A stretch of DNA of 64,000 bases from Rhizobium herbae (lineage in GTDB: Bacteria > Pseudomonadota > Alphaproteobacteria > Rhizobiales > Rhizobiaceae): positions 434,001 through 498,000 of the forward strand of contig NZ_JAEUAO010000001.1 of NCBI RefSeq assembly GCF_019511375.1, written 5' to 3'. Within the stretch, counting starts at the first letter, position 1. The number at the start of each line of letters is the position of its first letter. Shown piece by piece: positions 45,001 through 52,790 of this stretch. The notes below the pieces were generated by a model, which was not told where the DNA came from, did no database searches, and saw only the letters and a program-made list of their open reading frames with translations. The position numbers and the translations under genes were made by a program.

Positions 45001-45822
45001 TCCCGTCAGCGTCTCGATGCCGGTAACCGTGCCGACCGAAAGGTTGGTCGTGCCGCCGGCCGTCAGCACAATCTGGTCGCGCGTGCCGCTGGCGCTGTTG
45101 CCTCCGCCGTCGATCGACTCGCCGGCAACGAACTGGCCGGCACCCAGGTTGATCGTGTCGTCGCCGCTACCGGCGACGATTTCATCTGCGCCACCGCCGC
45201 CAGTGAACGTATCGCCGCTGGCGTCCTGAAGCTGAGCGACCGTGCCGCCGGAAAAGCCGGTGAGCGTTCCTGTCGTCGCGTTCGCTCTGTCGGTGCCGCT
45301 GGTACCCGTGAACGTCGCCATGATCCCGGAATAGGCGATCATGCCTTCCGCCGACAGCGGCGGACCACCGGCACCGTCACCGCGATCCAATGACCAGGTT
45401 CCGCCGCAAAGTTCCGATCCGACGATACCACTTGCAGCGAGAACGCGAACGCCTGCCCGAGCGGCAAGAGTGTCGACGAAGGCGGCGCCCCGTTTCCCGG
45501 CGCCGGTCTCGCATGCCCAGACCAGCAGGGCCTTTTCCGTTCCAAGAGCGGCGCCGAAGGCGGGAAGATCGGCAGCATCGTCCTCGATCGTCTCATACGA
45601 CACCGCGCCTGCCGCAAAACTCAGTTCACCGGGCCGGCCATGGGCGATCACGTGAATCGCGTCGAGATCGGCCCGCCCCTCCAGCATTCGCGCCATCTGA
45701 GCCAACGCTGGTTCGTCGGGCGAAAGCACGACCGGCTCGACATCTGGCCGCAGACCGGCAATCAGTGTCTCGAAATCCGTTACGGCGGGGTCGATGAAAG
45801 CGATCTCGCGAGTGTGGCTCAT
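39061..45822 (-). CDS. Giant mosaic protein: DUF4347, RTX-like repeats, dimethylformamidase-like domain, DUF4082/cadherin-like repeats
   Basis: A 2253-residue, acidic, Cys-poor protein with no Sec signal peptide, as for type I-secreted surface proteins. Domains in order: DUF4347 (about 1-165, with the His and Cys of IHVIAHGRPGEL and LLVWACETGAG); Gly/Asp-rich RTX-like repeats (170-680, GGGGADTLSGG, GGAGNDTI); a domain like the C-terminal part of N,N-dimethylformamidase beta subunit (695-1200, LGYYGGDGARK, SVGHDEYWS, WSGNEVYWK); an Ig-like domain (1210-1308); then four DUF4082 domains (from about 1312, 1569, 1831, 2092) separated by three cadherin-like tandem-95 domains with NDTDPNNDPL-type calcium motifs. 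It may be an adhesin or matrix protein with an enzymatic centre. No type I secretion genes are in the window. The start is ATG 45822 with a weak AGAAG site. Confidence 0.88.
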   Translation of the reverse strand: MSHTREIAFIDPAVTDFETLIAGLRPDVEPVVLSPDEPALAQMARMLEGRADLDAIHVIAHGRPGELSFAAGAVSYETIEDDAADLPAFGAALGTEKALLVWACETGAGKRGAAFVDTLAARAGVRVLAASGIVGSELCGGTWSLDRGDGAGGPPLSAEGMIAYSGIMATFTGTSGTDRANATTGTLTGFSGGTVAQLQDASGDTFTGGGGADEIVAGSGDDTINLGAGQFVAGESIDGGGNSASGTRDQIVLTAGGTTNLSVGTVTGIETLTGSTSSDTVTMTASQWAGFATINLGSGLLTTDVLNVRASGNISALTMPTVDNVETGNLTGTSGTDTVTLSGAQLNAILIGSGTVNLGSGTGDTINLTSTSSDLNTLGATDGSIQGVEAISASGAATGVTITLGGQSEAIAITGSAQADTVTGGSGGNTIVGGGGADTLSGGAGNDTITYDASDVSIAGGTNTDTLVVTGAAAINLASADQSSGDTANTTGFENVNAGGSSAAVSLTGDGNANVLTGGGGADTIVGAAGADTLNGGAGNDMITYDGSDVSIAGGADIDTLLVNGAATINLSSVDQSSGDTANTTGFENVNASGSSAAVSLTGGSGANVLTGGSANDTLNGGGGNDTIDGGAGTGDTVIFSGARANYTISLSGVTYTIADTRSGSPDGADTVTGVENFQFSDGTRTASQLNPAPTTTNKIVLENQKQGNPVSEWGIDGDGDGNIQGFATEISTNIGQTVSFKIATDSTNYRIDIYRLGYYGGDGARKVATVDVNLASAQVQPHPIVDMSRGLIDAGNWAVSASWAIPFDAVSGVYIAKLVREDGTVGASHIPFIVRDDSAASDIVFQTSDTTWQAYNEWGGASLYFGDVPVDPANLIGYLPPNCGCGVNSIGRATAVSYNRPFVTNTSVKGGTHDFIFGAEHSAIRWLEQNGYDVSYISGVDATRSGSLLLNHEAYLSVGHDEYWSAEQRTNVEAARDAGVDLAFWSGNEVYWKVRWETSIDGNGTPYRTMVCYKETWGGTPDPTSTGTGTWRDPRFADPGQEPENSLTGTMFTVDSYRLDTITIPYDYSNLRFWRNTDVDDLQPGQTFSLVQNLLGYEWDSDVENGYRPAGLINMSLSTVSVDTYLRDYGTSIGPATVNHSLTMYRAESGALVFGAGTVFWSWGLDSNHEGAATPTDPNVQQAMVNMFADMGIQPGTLDASLILATQSTDTLKPTSTITSPSVGASFVEGQKVTVTGTAQDTGGGIVAGVEVSLDGGQSWWKATGRESWSYSWVVQASGTYSIMSRAVDDSLNLGNPSASRQVTVNLPSTSSLWTLASKPQVETNLDRDGVELGVRFQAATDGVINGIRFYKGFYNVGQHVVSLWTSTGTRIATGTSSGESITGWQTVTFSNPVRITPGTTYVASYHTGGYYSSSDTYFSSSYTNGLLNVQPGGGVYAYSADNNGVFPGNSSNANYWVDVVFTPDPNQAPTAVADSGFSVGKDGMLPISFTALVANDTDPNNDPLTVSAVGNATNGTVALDTQTGNVIYTPNAGYSGPASFTYTVSDQRGGTSTANVTLTVEQDPAGVSLFQWTEGPTGAAVVDNAPLELGMKFTASVVGTITGIRFYKPANATGAHTGSLWSSTGTLLATVNFTNESTSGWQTATFSNPVAITAGTTYVASYHTTGVYAATANYFNSAKVNGSLTAPSSATSGGNGVYTYSSGTAFPTSSFQASNYWVDVVYKRSTANTVPVASNDNGFTVSNSNSINIAAATLLANDNDPDGDPLTITGVGGATNGTVAFNNQTNSVTFTPTSGYIGPASFSYNISDGRGGTASAVVSLTVGQSQTTVNLFSPSNAPSVTSVNDPEAVELGVKFVASSAGLITGLRYYKSAQDTGTHTGSLWTSGGNLLASATFTNESASGWQTVTFAQPVSISAGTTYVASYHSNGFYGVTPNFFATSYTNGPLSAPSSASSGGNGVYAYGAGGLFPSATYSATNYWVDVLYEQATGNLSPVALDDSGFSTQANTAFTVQASTLLANDSDPNGDPIVITGVGNAVNGSVAFNSQSNTVTFTPTNGYTGAASFTYSVSDGQGGTDTGLVSLNVVPQDEQNLFSSSATPTTVTENDPGDVNLGMKFQADVAGWITGFRFYKGPSNTGPHTGYLWTSTGTLLASANFTNESSSGWQSVSLAQQVAIQANTTYVVSYSTNGFYSATGNFFGSQVSNGNLHGLSSALSGGNGVYAYGSAGLFPTNSYNSSNYYVDVAFRPQLAA

Positions 45823-46323
45823 GGTGCTTCTCGGACGGTTTGGATGATGTTGGGATGTCTGGTCGGCCTTGCGGCCGCGTCGAATTTCTCAAACCACGTA
45901 GCTGCGGCCCAAGATGGACCGGCCATATCAAGCTTCTAAAAGCGCATCCTGCCAGCTTTTAACCGGTCACAAACCTTGGCAATCGGTCTGCAGGACACTC
46001 CCAAAGGTGGTAAGAGGAGCAGGTACCATCCTCCAATGTGATGATGGATCAAGAGGGGCTCTCGGCAGGTGAAAGCGTCAGGTTTTGCTTCTGCCGCCCC
46101 CCTGTCGAATTTCAACGATGACGCGCGGGCTGGAGCAAGCCAGCGTCGTTTGCTCGCCTTGTTTCAGGAGAAACGCATGATGCATGTCGCCAAAAGCAGC
46201 CCCAGTATCCAAATCGGCCGGATCCTGAACGAAATAGGGACTTTACGCGTTTGACGAGCAACGTAACGTGCGCTCTTCTCGTGCTAAACGGATACATCCA
46301 TCCATTGGACCTTCGACAAAGTC
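45823..46323. other. 501-bp control region upstream of the giant gene and the HTH-like gene
   Basis: This divergent intergenic region should hold promoters for the giant gene (minus) and the 46324 gene (plus). It contains one short frame with a good ribosome binding site (46177-46254, listed separately). No terminator, tRNA or strong dyad was found. Other open frames here are short and unsupported. Confidence 0.4.
46177..46254 (+). CDS. Candidate 25-residue small peptide
   Basis: ATG 46177 (followed by a second ATG) lies 5 bases after CAGGAGAA, a strong Shine-Dalgarno, and opens a 25-codon frame (MMHVAKSSPSIQIGRILNEI, then GTLRV) ending at TGA 46254. It precedes the gene at 46324 by 70 bases on the same strand, so it could be a leader peptide. 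There is no similarity I can name and the frame is short, so it may be chance. Confidence 0.3.
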   Translation: MMHVAKSSPSIQIGRILNEIGTLRV

Positions 46324-47286
46324 ATGACCGGTGTGCCACCATCAGAGATTGAAAGCCCGCAGACCGGCTCCGCCGCCCAGATCGAGGCATTTGCGTCGAA
46401 TCCGGCCCTGTTTGCCGTCCTGCAGCAGGGCGCACGCCACATGATCGAGCTTTATCACCATTTTCCACGGATCGGTCGCCTGGTTGCCGCCCAGCAGAAA
46501 TGGCTCCTCACGCAGGCCGCCTATGCGCTGCACTTGCAGCGTAATCCGGCTGATCCCCTCTCCGGCATCACGGCGTCGCGGCTTCTCGACATCATCGGCG
46601 AATTCGGCGCGGCCAGCCGCAACACGGCGACAGCCTTTCTGGCCGAGCTGCTTGCGTACAAGCTGATCCGCGATACACCGGGATCGCCCAGCAAGCGCAG
46701 CCGCCCCCTGGAGCCGACGGAGATCAGCCACGAGGCGATGATGCTGTGGTTTCGCGGGCAGATGCGCAGCCTTGACCTTCTCGATGGCGGCGAGCGCGTC
46801 GCTCGGTTGGAGGCCAATCCGGAGCTTTTTCGCCGCGCCCAGCCGATCGCGGCCAAGCGCCTGATTGCCGACAGGGCATGGCGGGAGCCGCCACCCAGCA
46901 TCTCCTGTTTCGTCTGGACCGAATATGGCGGCTTGATTCTCGACGATTTCTTCTCGCGGATCGTCAATGCCGTACCAAAGGACGGCTACCATTGGGTCGA
47001 AGACCTGCGCTTTGCAGAATTGTCCGCCCACTATTCTCTGTCGCGCACGCATATCCGACGCCTGTTCACGCGTGCCGAAGCGCTTGGATCGCTGGGCTGG
47101 CAGGACCGGAACAACAATCGCAACAAGGTCTGGGTCACGGTTTCGTTCGTTGAAGACTACAAGCGCTGGCAGTCGATCAAGTTCTGCGCACTGGACCAGG
47201 CCTTCGGCGAAGCAGCCCGCTCGATCGAGGCTGAGAACCACGCCTCCGGAACAACGGGTACCGGCGCAACCCCCTCAGGCCTTTGA
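46324..47286 (+). CDS. Conserved-type protein with a C-terminal helix-turn-helix-like region
   Basis: A 320-residue soluble protein of unknown family. It is mostly helical; residues about 60-120 (RLLDIIGEFGAASRNTATAFLAELLAYKLI) and 225-265 (LRFAELSAHYSLSRTHIRRLFTRAEALGSLGW) both look like winged-helix/helix-turn-helix segments, so a DNA-binding regulator with two HTH-like halves is possible. No signal peptide, Cys cluster or enzyme motif. The start is ATG 46324. It diverges from the giant mosaic gene, which it might control. Its 3' end overlaps the convergent GFA gene by 12 bases. Confidence 0.7.
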   Translation: MTGVPPSEIESPQTGSAAQIEAFASNPALFAVLQQGARHMIELYHHFPRIGRLVAAQQKWLLTQAAYALHLQRNPADPLSGITASRLLDIIGEFGAASRNTATAFLAELLAYKLIRDTPGSPSKRSRPLEPTEISHEAMMLWFRGQMRSLDLLDGGERVARLEANPELFRRAQPIAAKRLIADRAWREPPPSISCFVWTEYGGLILDDFFSRIVNAVPKDGYHWVEDLRFAELSAHYSLSRTHIRRLFTRAEALGSLGWQDRNNNRNKVWVTVSFVEDYKRWQSIKFCALDQAFGEAARSIEAENHASGTTGTGATPSGL

Positions 47287-47673
47287 CTGCCTGTATTGCG
47301 GCAGCCCGTCGTCGATCTCGTAGAAATCGCCCTTGTCGGCGCAGAAAATGTGGTAGCCGAACGAAAGACCGGTGGGGGGATCGAAGGCTCCGGCCATGAT
47401 CGAGGTATAGTCGAGGCCACCGCTTTTCCAGAACAGCGCCGAACCGCAGGTTTTGCAGAAGCCGCGCTGCGCCTGCGGGCTCGAGTGATACCAGGTGATA
47501 TTGCCCGCCCCTTCGATGTCCAGTTCGCTGTCGAGAACGTTGGTGGCCGCATAATAGAGCCCGGTCTGCTTGCGACACTGCGAGCAATGGCAGCCGATCA
47601 CCTCCCGCAGCTCCCCCCGCGTGCGAAAACGGACCGCGCCGCAATTGCACGAACCGCTGTGTTCCTCCGCCAT
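47275..47673 (-). CDS. GFA/CENP-V family zinc-binding protein
   Basis: A 132-residue protein of the glutathione-dependent formaldehyde-activating (GFA) fold. The zinc-binding cysteines are in SCNCGAV, GCHCSQCRK and FCKTCGSALFW. Family members bind glutathione or carry structural zinc; a real formaldehyde role is doubtful for most. The start is ATG 47673, six bases after AGGG; the ATG two codons upstream (47679) is an alternative. The last 12 bases overlap the end of the gene at 46324-47286. Confidence 0.88.
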   Translation of the reverse strand: MAEEHSGSCNCGAVRFRTRGELREVIGCHCSQCRKQTGLYYAATNVLDSELDIEGAGNITWYHSSPQAQRGFCKTCGSALFWKSGGLDYTSIMAGAFDPPTGLSFGYHIFCADKGDFYEIDDGLPQYRQSKA

Positions 47674-47716
47674 GTTCATCCCTCACACTATTATTGGCCC
47701 GTCTTGCGGGCATGAA

Positions 47717-47749
47717 AAAACCGGGCCAGCATCTTGAGCGGGCCCGGTT
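47717..47749 (-). terminator. Terminator downstream of the structured element and DAHP synthase
   Basis: On the minus strand AACCGGGCC (47749-47741), a 13-base loop, GGCCCGGTT (47727-47719), continuing into a run of T. It ends transcripts coming from the DAHP synthase gene and the folded element upstream of it. Confidence 0.85.
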
Positions 47750-47775
47750 CTGTCAATTTCAATAGATTCAGCCAA

Positions 47776-47900
47776 TGATCAGCGGCGCTGATCAGCCTAC
47801 AGCGCCGCGCGTCTTATCAGACGCGCAAAGGTCGCTGTAGCACTTTGAATTGCTGCATGGTTTGGTCCTTAAATCGGCAACGATTTAAGGAAACATGCAG
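47776..47900 (-). ncRNA. Highly folded intergenic element with an embedded leader-like peptide
   Basis: Minus strand, directly after the DAHP synthase stop. Order of structures: nested stem CTGCATG/CATGCAG (47894-47900 with 47853-47859) around the perfect 10-bp stem CCTTAAATCG/CGATTTAAGG (47881-47890 with 47867-47876); next the outer stem CTACAGCG/CGCTGTAG (47833-47840 with 47798-47805) around GCGCGTCT/AGACGCGC (47807-47814 with 47819-47826); then TGATCAGC/GCTGATCA (47776-47794). A 13-codon frame (47817-47858) begins between the first two. A terminator follows at 47717-47749. I recall closely similar sequence from other rhizobial intergenic regions but cannot verify it. It could be an independent small RNA, a mobile repeat or a 3' UTR element. 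Confidence 0.6.
47817..47858 (-). CDS. 13-residue leader-like peptide inside the folded element
   Basis: ATG 47858 starts MQQFKVLQRPLRV, ending at TGA 47817-47819. An AAGGA Shine-Dalgarno lies 7 bases upstream, and it forms the 3' arm of the 10-bp hairpin CCTTAAATCG/CGATTTAAGG, so translation could be gated by that hairpin. The last codons overlap the next hairpin (GCGCGTCT/AGACGCGC), the arrangement of an attenuator leader peptide. Confidence 0.45.
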   Translation of the reverse strand: MQQFKVLQRPLRV

Positions 47901-47904
47901 TAGA

Positions 47905-49278
47905 TCAGCCGTTGACGACCATCCGCTTCTCGTCGCGGCCACCCTTCATGCGCTCGGCAAGAAGAAAGGCCAGTTCAAGTGCCTGGTCGGCATTGAGACG
48001 CGGGTCGCAATGCGTGTGGTAGCGATCGGCGAGATCGGCGCCGGAAAGCGCGCGGGCGCCGCCGGTGCATTCGGTCACGTCGTTGCCGGTCATCTCGACA
48101 TGGATGCCGCCCGGATGCGTGCCTTCGGCGCGATGGATCTGGAAGAAGCTCTCGACTTCCGACAGAACCCGCTCGAACGGCCGGGTCTTGTAGTTGTTGA
48201 GCGTGATCGTGTTGCCGTGCATCGGATCGCAGGACCAGACGACCTTGCGGCCTTCCTTCTCGACGGCACGGATCAGCCGCGGCAGATGCTCTGCAACCTT
48301 GTCGTGGCCGAAGCGGCAGATCAGCGTCAGTCGGCCGGCTTCGTTCTGCGGGTTGAGCAGATCGATGAGTTCGATCAACCCGTCACCCGTCAGCGACGGA
48401 CCGCATTTGAGCCCGAGCGGGTTCTTGATGCCGCGGCAGTATTCGATATGCGCGTGATCGGGCTGACGCGTACGGTCGCCGATCCAGATCATGTGGCCGG
48501 AGGTCGCGTACCAGTCGCCGGAGGTGGAATCGACGCGGGTCAGCGCCTGCTCGTAGCCGAGCAGCAGTGCCTCGTGACTGGTGAAGAAATCGGTTTCGCG
48601 AAGGCTCGGATGGTTCTCGGAGGTGATACCGATCGCCTTCATGAAGTCCATGGTTTCGGAGATCCGATCCGCGAGCTTGCGGTAGCGCTCGGCCTGCGGT
48701 GAATCCTTGACGAAGCCGAGCATCCACTGGTGCACGTTTTCGAGGTTGGCATAGCCGCCCATCGCGAAGGCTCGCAACAGGTTGAGTGTCGCAGCCGACT
48801 GCCGGTAGGCCATGACCTGGCGTTCCGGGTCCGGGACACGGGCCTTCTCGTTGAACTCGATGCCGTTGATGATGTCGCCGCGATAGCTCGGCAGTTCGAC
48901 GTCACCCTGGCGTTCGATGTTCGACGAACGCGGCTTGGCGAACTGGCCGGCGATGCGGCCGACCTTGACGACCGGCTGCTGCGCGCCGAAGGTCAGCACG
49001 ACAGCCATCTGCAGGAACGCGCGGAAGAAGTCGCGGATCGTATCGGCGCCGTGTTCGGCGAAGCTCTCGGCGCAATCGCCGCCCTGCAGCAGGAAGCCGC
49101 GGCCTTCCGAAACATTGGCAAGTGCGCTTTTCAGGCGGCGCGCTTCCCCCGCAAAGACCAGTGGCGGATAGGTCGCAAGCTGCGCTTCGGTCGCGCTCAG
49201 CGCTGCCAAATCCGGATAGTCCGGCACCTGCTGGATGGGCTTCTGCCGCCAGCTGTTCGGGGTCCAATTCTGTGCCAT
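47905..49278 (-). CDS. aroF: Class II 3-deoxy-7-phosphoheptulonate (DAHP) synthase
   Basis: A 457-residue enzyme joining phosphoenolpyruvate and erythrose 4-phosphate, the entry to aromatic amino acid synthesis. It is of the plant-like class II type: the opening [20 protein letters not shown], the metal/active-site region [33 protein letters not shown], and SCDPMHGNT followed by [13 protein letters not shown]. The start is ATG 49278, 4 bases after AGGTGAT; the open frame extends to 49482, but the N-terminus is of family length only from 49278. A folded element and terminator lie downstream. Gene symbol usage (aroF or aroG) varies among rhizobia. Confidence 0.95.
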   Translation of the reverse strand: MAQNWTPNSWRQKPIQQVPDYPDLAALSATEAQLATYPPLVFAGEARRLKSALANVSEGRGFLLQGGDCAESFAEHGADTIRDFFRAFLQMAVVLTFGAQQPVVKVGRIAGQFAKPRSSNIERQGDVELPSYRGDIINGIEFNEKARVPDPERQVMAYRQSAATLNLLRAFAMGGYANLENVHQWMLGFVKDSPQAERYRKLADRISETMDFMKAIGITSENHPSLRETDFFTSHEALLLGYEQALTRVDSTSGDWYATSGHMIWIGDRTRQPDHAHIEYCRGIKNPLGLKCGPSLTGDGLIELIDLLNPQNEAGRLTLICRFGHDKVAEHLPRLIRAVEKEGRKVVWSCDPMHGNTITLNNYKTRPFERVLSEVESFFQIHRAEGTHPGGIHVEMTGNDVTECTGGARALSGADLADRYHTHCDPRLNADQALELAFLLAERMKGGRDEKRMVVNG

Positions 49279-49546
49279 GTCGATCACCTGTTCTCTTGCG
49301 CAAGGTCCGCCCGGCCGTCGCATCGCCGGAACGTCCCATACAATGCCGCCATAAACCGGATTTGGGTCGCTTGTCAGCGAAACAATTCCCGCCCGCATTT
49401 CTCCCTGCGGGAGGAACGCCGATTTCGCGGATGCGGGCTTATAAACGTTAACATGGGGATTGAAAAGCGATTGTTCCAGCAAAGTGCGGGCCGCAGGATT
49501 TTAGCGCGCACTTTGCCGGCAACACATCCATTGCCGAGGTGAAGGC

Positions 49547-50938
49547 CTAGCCGACCCTCTCGCCGTTCTTGACGCGGTAGCTCGGCGCATACATCGTCAC
49601 CAGTTCTTCCGCCGCCGTCGGATGCACGGCCATGGTGCGATCGAAGTCGTCCTTGGTGCAGCCGGCTTTCAGCGTGATTCCAAGCAGTTGTGCCATTTCT
49701 CCCGCCTCATGGCCGAGAATGTGGACGCCAACGACCTTGCGATCGGCGGCGGTGACGATCAGCTTCATGATCGTCTTTTCGCTGCGCCCCGACAGGGTCG
49801 CCTTCATCGGCCGGAATTCCGCGCGGTAGACTTCAAGTTCGTCGTATTTCTTCGCCGCATCCTCCTCCGAGAGCCCGACGGTGCCGATTTCAGGCTGCGA
49901 GAAGACGGCGGTGGCGATCAGGTCGTGGTCCGGCGAGACCGGGTTGTGCTTGTATTCCGTTTCGATGAAGCACATGGCCTCGTGGATGGCGACCGGCGTC
50001 AGCTGAACGCGGTCCGTGACATCGCCGAGCGCATAGATGCCCGGCGCGCTGGTGCGGGAAAACGCATCGACGACGATCGCGCCGCGCTCGTTGATCGCAA
50101 TCCCCGCCGCCTCGAGGCCGAGCCCCCTGGTGTTCGGCACGCGGCCGAGCGCCAGCATCACCTGATCCACAGTCAACGTCCCGTGCTTCATCGTTTCGGC
50201 GGCCAGCCGGCCGTCGGCGGTCCTGGCGATGGACTGCAACAGGTCCTCGCACAGGATGCGGATGCCCTTCTGTTCCATCGCGGCATGCAGGCCGCGCCGC
50301 ATATCCTGGTCGAAACGCGACAGGATTTCCTTGCCGCGATAGATCAGCGTCGTCTCGACGCCGAGGCCATGGAAGATGTTGGCGAATTCGACCGCGATAT
50401 AGCCACCGCCGGCAATGACGATCGATTTCGGCAGTTCCGGCAGATCGAAGGCCTGGTTCGAGGTGATGCACAGCTCATGGCCGGGCAGCGCCTCATGCGG
50501 CGTCGGATGGCCGCCGACAGCGATGACGATACGCTCCGCCGTCACGGTCTTTCCGGTGGCGACGAGCCGGATGCTGTTTTGCCCGGTCAGTTCCGCCCGC
50601 GTGTTGAGGATTTCCGCGCCGGCATTGGCGAGCCCCTTCTGATACAGGCCTTCCAGCCGCGTGATTTCCTTCTCCTTGGCGGCGACGAGCTTCTTCCAGT
50701 CGAATGCGCGCTCACCAACGCTCCAGCCGAACCCCTCCGCATCTTCGAAATGCTCGGCAAACTGCGACGCATAGACATAGAGCTTCTTCGGCACGCAGCC
50801 GCGAATGACGCAGGTGCCGCCATAGCGGAATTCCTCGGCAATGGCGACCTTCTTGCCCATGCCAGCTGCGAGGCGGCCGGCGCGCACCCCACCGGAGCCG
50901 CCGCCAATCACGAAAAGGTCATAGTCGAAAGACGTCAT
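49547..50938 (-). CDS. gor: Glutathione-disulfide reductase
   Basis: A 463-residue FAD enzyme that keeps glutathione reduced with NADPH. It has the FAD-binding GGGSGGVRAGRLAA, the redox-active disulfide GGTCVIRGCVPKK (Cys 43 and 48), the NADPH motif AGGGYIAVEFANIF, the second FAD motif IYALGDVTDRVQLTPVAI, and the C-terminal dimer-interface His in MAVHPTAAEE. I start at ATG 50938 (MTSFDYD), behind GGGAG; the open frame to 51007 is an unsupported extension. It matches the usual Gor length. Confidence 0.96.
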   Translation of the reverse strand: MTSFDYDLFVIGGGSGGVRAGRLAAGMGKKVAIAEEFRYGGTCVIRGCVPKKLYVYASQFAEHFEDAEGFGWSVGERAFDWKKLVAAKEKEITRLEGLYQKGLANAGAEILNTRAELTGQNSIRLVATGKTVTAERIVIAVGGHPTPHEALPGHELCITSNQAFDLPELPKSIVIAGGGYIAVEFANIFHGLGVETTLIYRGKEILSRFDQDMRRGLHAAMEQKGIRILCEDLLQSIARTADGRLAAETMKHGTLTVDQVMLALGRVPNTRGLGLEAAGIAINERGAIVVDAFSRTSAPGIYALGDVTDRVQLTPVAIHEAMCFIETEYKHNPVSPDHDLIATAVFSQPEIGTVGLSEEDAAKKYDELEVYRAEFRPMKATLSGRSEKTIMKLIVTAADRKVVGVHILGHEAGEMAQLLGITLKAGCTKDDFDRTMAVHPTAAEELVTMYAPSYRVKNGERVG

Positions 50939-51067
50939 GCTGAAAAACTCCCGGACGGGTCGTGAGCGAGGAAGCGGATCGTCTGCGAGGTGCGGTCGGA
51001 TGACCACACGGCGCCATCGCAGCGATTCCCGCCATGTGACGCTGATATAGGGTCGAGCGATATCAAA

Positions 51068-51094
51068 TGAAAAGCCCGGAATGATCCGGGCTTT
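51068..51094 (-). terminator. Terminator of the DUF2059 gene
   Basis: AAAGCCCGG (51071-51079), loop AATGAT, CCGGGCTTT (51086-51094); on the minus strand the stem continues into TTTTCATTT. It lies 41 bases after the DUF2059 gene stop at 51135. Confidence 0.85.
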
Positions 51095-51134
51095 GCAATT
51101 CGACGTGAACTTTGCGCCGCAACCGGCAGGCTGC

Positions 51135-51680
51135 TTATTGAGCAGGCTTCTCGGCGCCCGGCAACGGCTGCTGTCCAGCCGTCAGGGTAGCGTCAAGCTC
51201 CTTGGTTGCAGCCGCATTGAGGTCGCGAGAAATGCCCGCCGCCCAGATGTCGGCAGCCTTCATCATTTCGCGGGACGCGATCGGGCCATCCTTCAGGAGC
51301 TTCTTGCCGGCATCCGACGTATAGAATGCCGTGATCGCATTCAGCTGCTCGACGGTAAAGGTCTTGGCATAGATCGTCGCTGCCTCGCGTTCCAGATCAG
51401 CGCGGCGCACGGCAAGCTCGAGCGCCTTTTCATCGACGGTCTTGGTGATCAGTTCCTGATGGTTCGGCGAAGACTGGATCAAGGTCGTCTTCAGGCGTTC
51501 GGCCAGATTCGGCAGGATATTGTCAAAACCGTTGGTGGCGCCGACCGCCTCGATCGCGGCGCGCGCAGCCTTGACCTGCTCATCCGTCACATCCTGCGCC
51601 CGCAAGGCAGGAACCATGACGGCGGAAAGAATGATGGCAGTTGCAGCCATTGTGCGGCCGAGACCTGCGAGATTGATCAT
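51135..51680 (-). CDS. DUF2059 family secreted protein
   Basis: A 181-residue protein with a signal peptide (MINLAGLGRTMAATAIILSA, cut near LRA-Q). The mature part contains the DUF2059 domain (about 90-150), with the YAKTFTVEQLNAITAFYTSDAGKKLL motif shared by the family. Members are periplasmic and of unknown function. The start is ATG 51680, about 10 bases after AGGAG; the longer open frame to 51860 is not supported because it would bury the signal peptide. A terminator follows at 51068-51094. It lies 203 bases downstream of rpiA on the same strand. Confidence 0.85.
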   Translation of the reverse strand: MINLAGLGRTMAATAIILSAVMVPALRAQDVTDEQVKAARAAIEAVGATNGFDNILPNLAERLKTTLIQSSPNHQELITKTVDEKALELAVRRADLEREAATIYAKTFTVEQLNAITAFYTSDAGKKLLKDGPIASREMMKAADIWAAGISRDLNAAATKELDATLTAGQQPLPGAEKPAQ

Positions 51681-51883
51681 ATCTGAAACGCTCCTGTCAG
51701 TTAGATGCCGGGCCGCGTGCGCTCCTGCACCTGCGAACCCCGCATAATCCAATTTCAAAGCCGCCGCCACCATCGGGTCCCAGCCCCGCCTTGGGACGGC
51801 AACGTTGTTGTAACACTCTGCCGGGCCTGTTTGCGCCGCGACCGGAAATTCTGCCAACATCGCCTGGCGCGCGAAGAGACAGG

Positions 51884-52576
51884 CTAAGCCGTCATCACCC
51901 TCGCCCCTGCCGCACCGGCAATGATGGCAAGCGATGCGATGCCGATGAAAAGCCCGTGTTCGACCACGCCCGGAATAGCATTGAGTTCGTGTGCCAGCGC
52001 ATCTGCATCAGGAATACGGCCAAAAGATGCATCGAGAATCAAATGTCCGCCATCGGTCATGAAAGTTCCATCGCCGGAGGCGCGCACCGCGATTTCGCCG
52101 GAAAGACCGAGCCGCGAGGCGAGCTTTTCAACAGCAATACGCGTTGCGGCAAGTCCGAAGACATTCACTTCGATCGGCAGCTTGAAGGCGCCCAGCGTGT
52201 CGACCACCTTCGTCTCGTCGGCGATCACGATCATCCTGGAGGACGCGCAGGCAACGATCTTTTCCCGCAGCAGCGCGCCGCCGCCGCCCTTGATGAGGCG
52301 CAACCTGCCGTCCACCTCGTCGGCGCCGTCGATTGTCAGATCCAGTTCGGGAAGCTCGTCCAGCGATTTCAGCGGCACACCGAGTTCAACGCAAAGCCGC
52401 GCGGTCCGTTCCGACGTCGGCACGCCTTCGATGCGAAAGCCAGACGCCACTTTCTCGGCGAGCAGACGAACGAACTCCTCCGCGGTCGAGCCTGTCCCGA
52501 TGCCGAGCCGCATGCCGTCTTCGACATAGTCGAGCGCTGCCGCAGCAGCCTTGATCTTCATTTCACGGGCGTCCAT
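51884..52576 (-). CDS. rpiA: Ribose 5-phosphate isomerase A
   Basis: A 230-residue pentose phosphate enzyme interconverting ribose 5-phosphate and ribulose 5-phosphate. Family motifs: [37 protein letters not shown] and [14 protein letters not shown] with the catalytic Glu. The start is ATG 52576 ([12 protein letters not shown]), about 10 bases after GGAGT; the open frame extends to 52867 but the extra 97 residues are outside the family. It diverges from gph across 214 bases, which should hold both promoters. Confidence 0.95.
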   Translation of the reverse strand: MDAREMKIKAAAAALDYVEDGMRLGIGTGSTAEEFVRLLAEKVASGFRIEGVPTSERTARLCVELGVPLKSLDELPELDLTIDGADEVDGRLRLIKGGGGALLREKIVACASSRMIVIADETKVVDTLGAFKLPIEVNVFGLAATRIAVEKLASRLGLSGEIAVRASGDGTFMTDGGHLILDASFGRIPDADALAHELNAIPGVVEHGLFIGIASLAIIAGAAGARVMTA

Positions 52577-52790
52577 GCGCCACGCACTCCTCAACATCTT
52601 ATCCCACGGACCCGGCAAAAAGCCTCGGGTCCCTTGTTCCGATGAGACGTTTACACGGCTGCCACGGCAAACAAAAGCCCAAATAGCGGGCGAGACACAA
52701 ATGCCACCGCAGCTTATCGGAAAGTGGCGATTGCTTTTTCCCGCCGGCTCCCCTACCCGAACAGTTGTCTTGTCGCAGTGAGAGGTTTTC

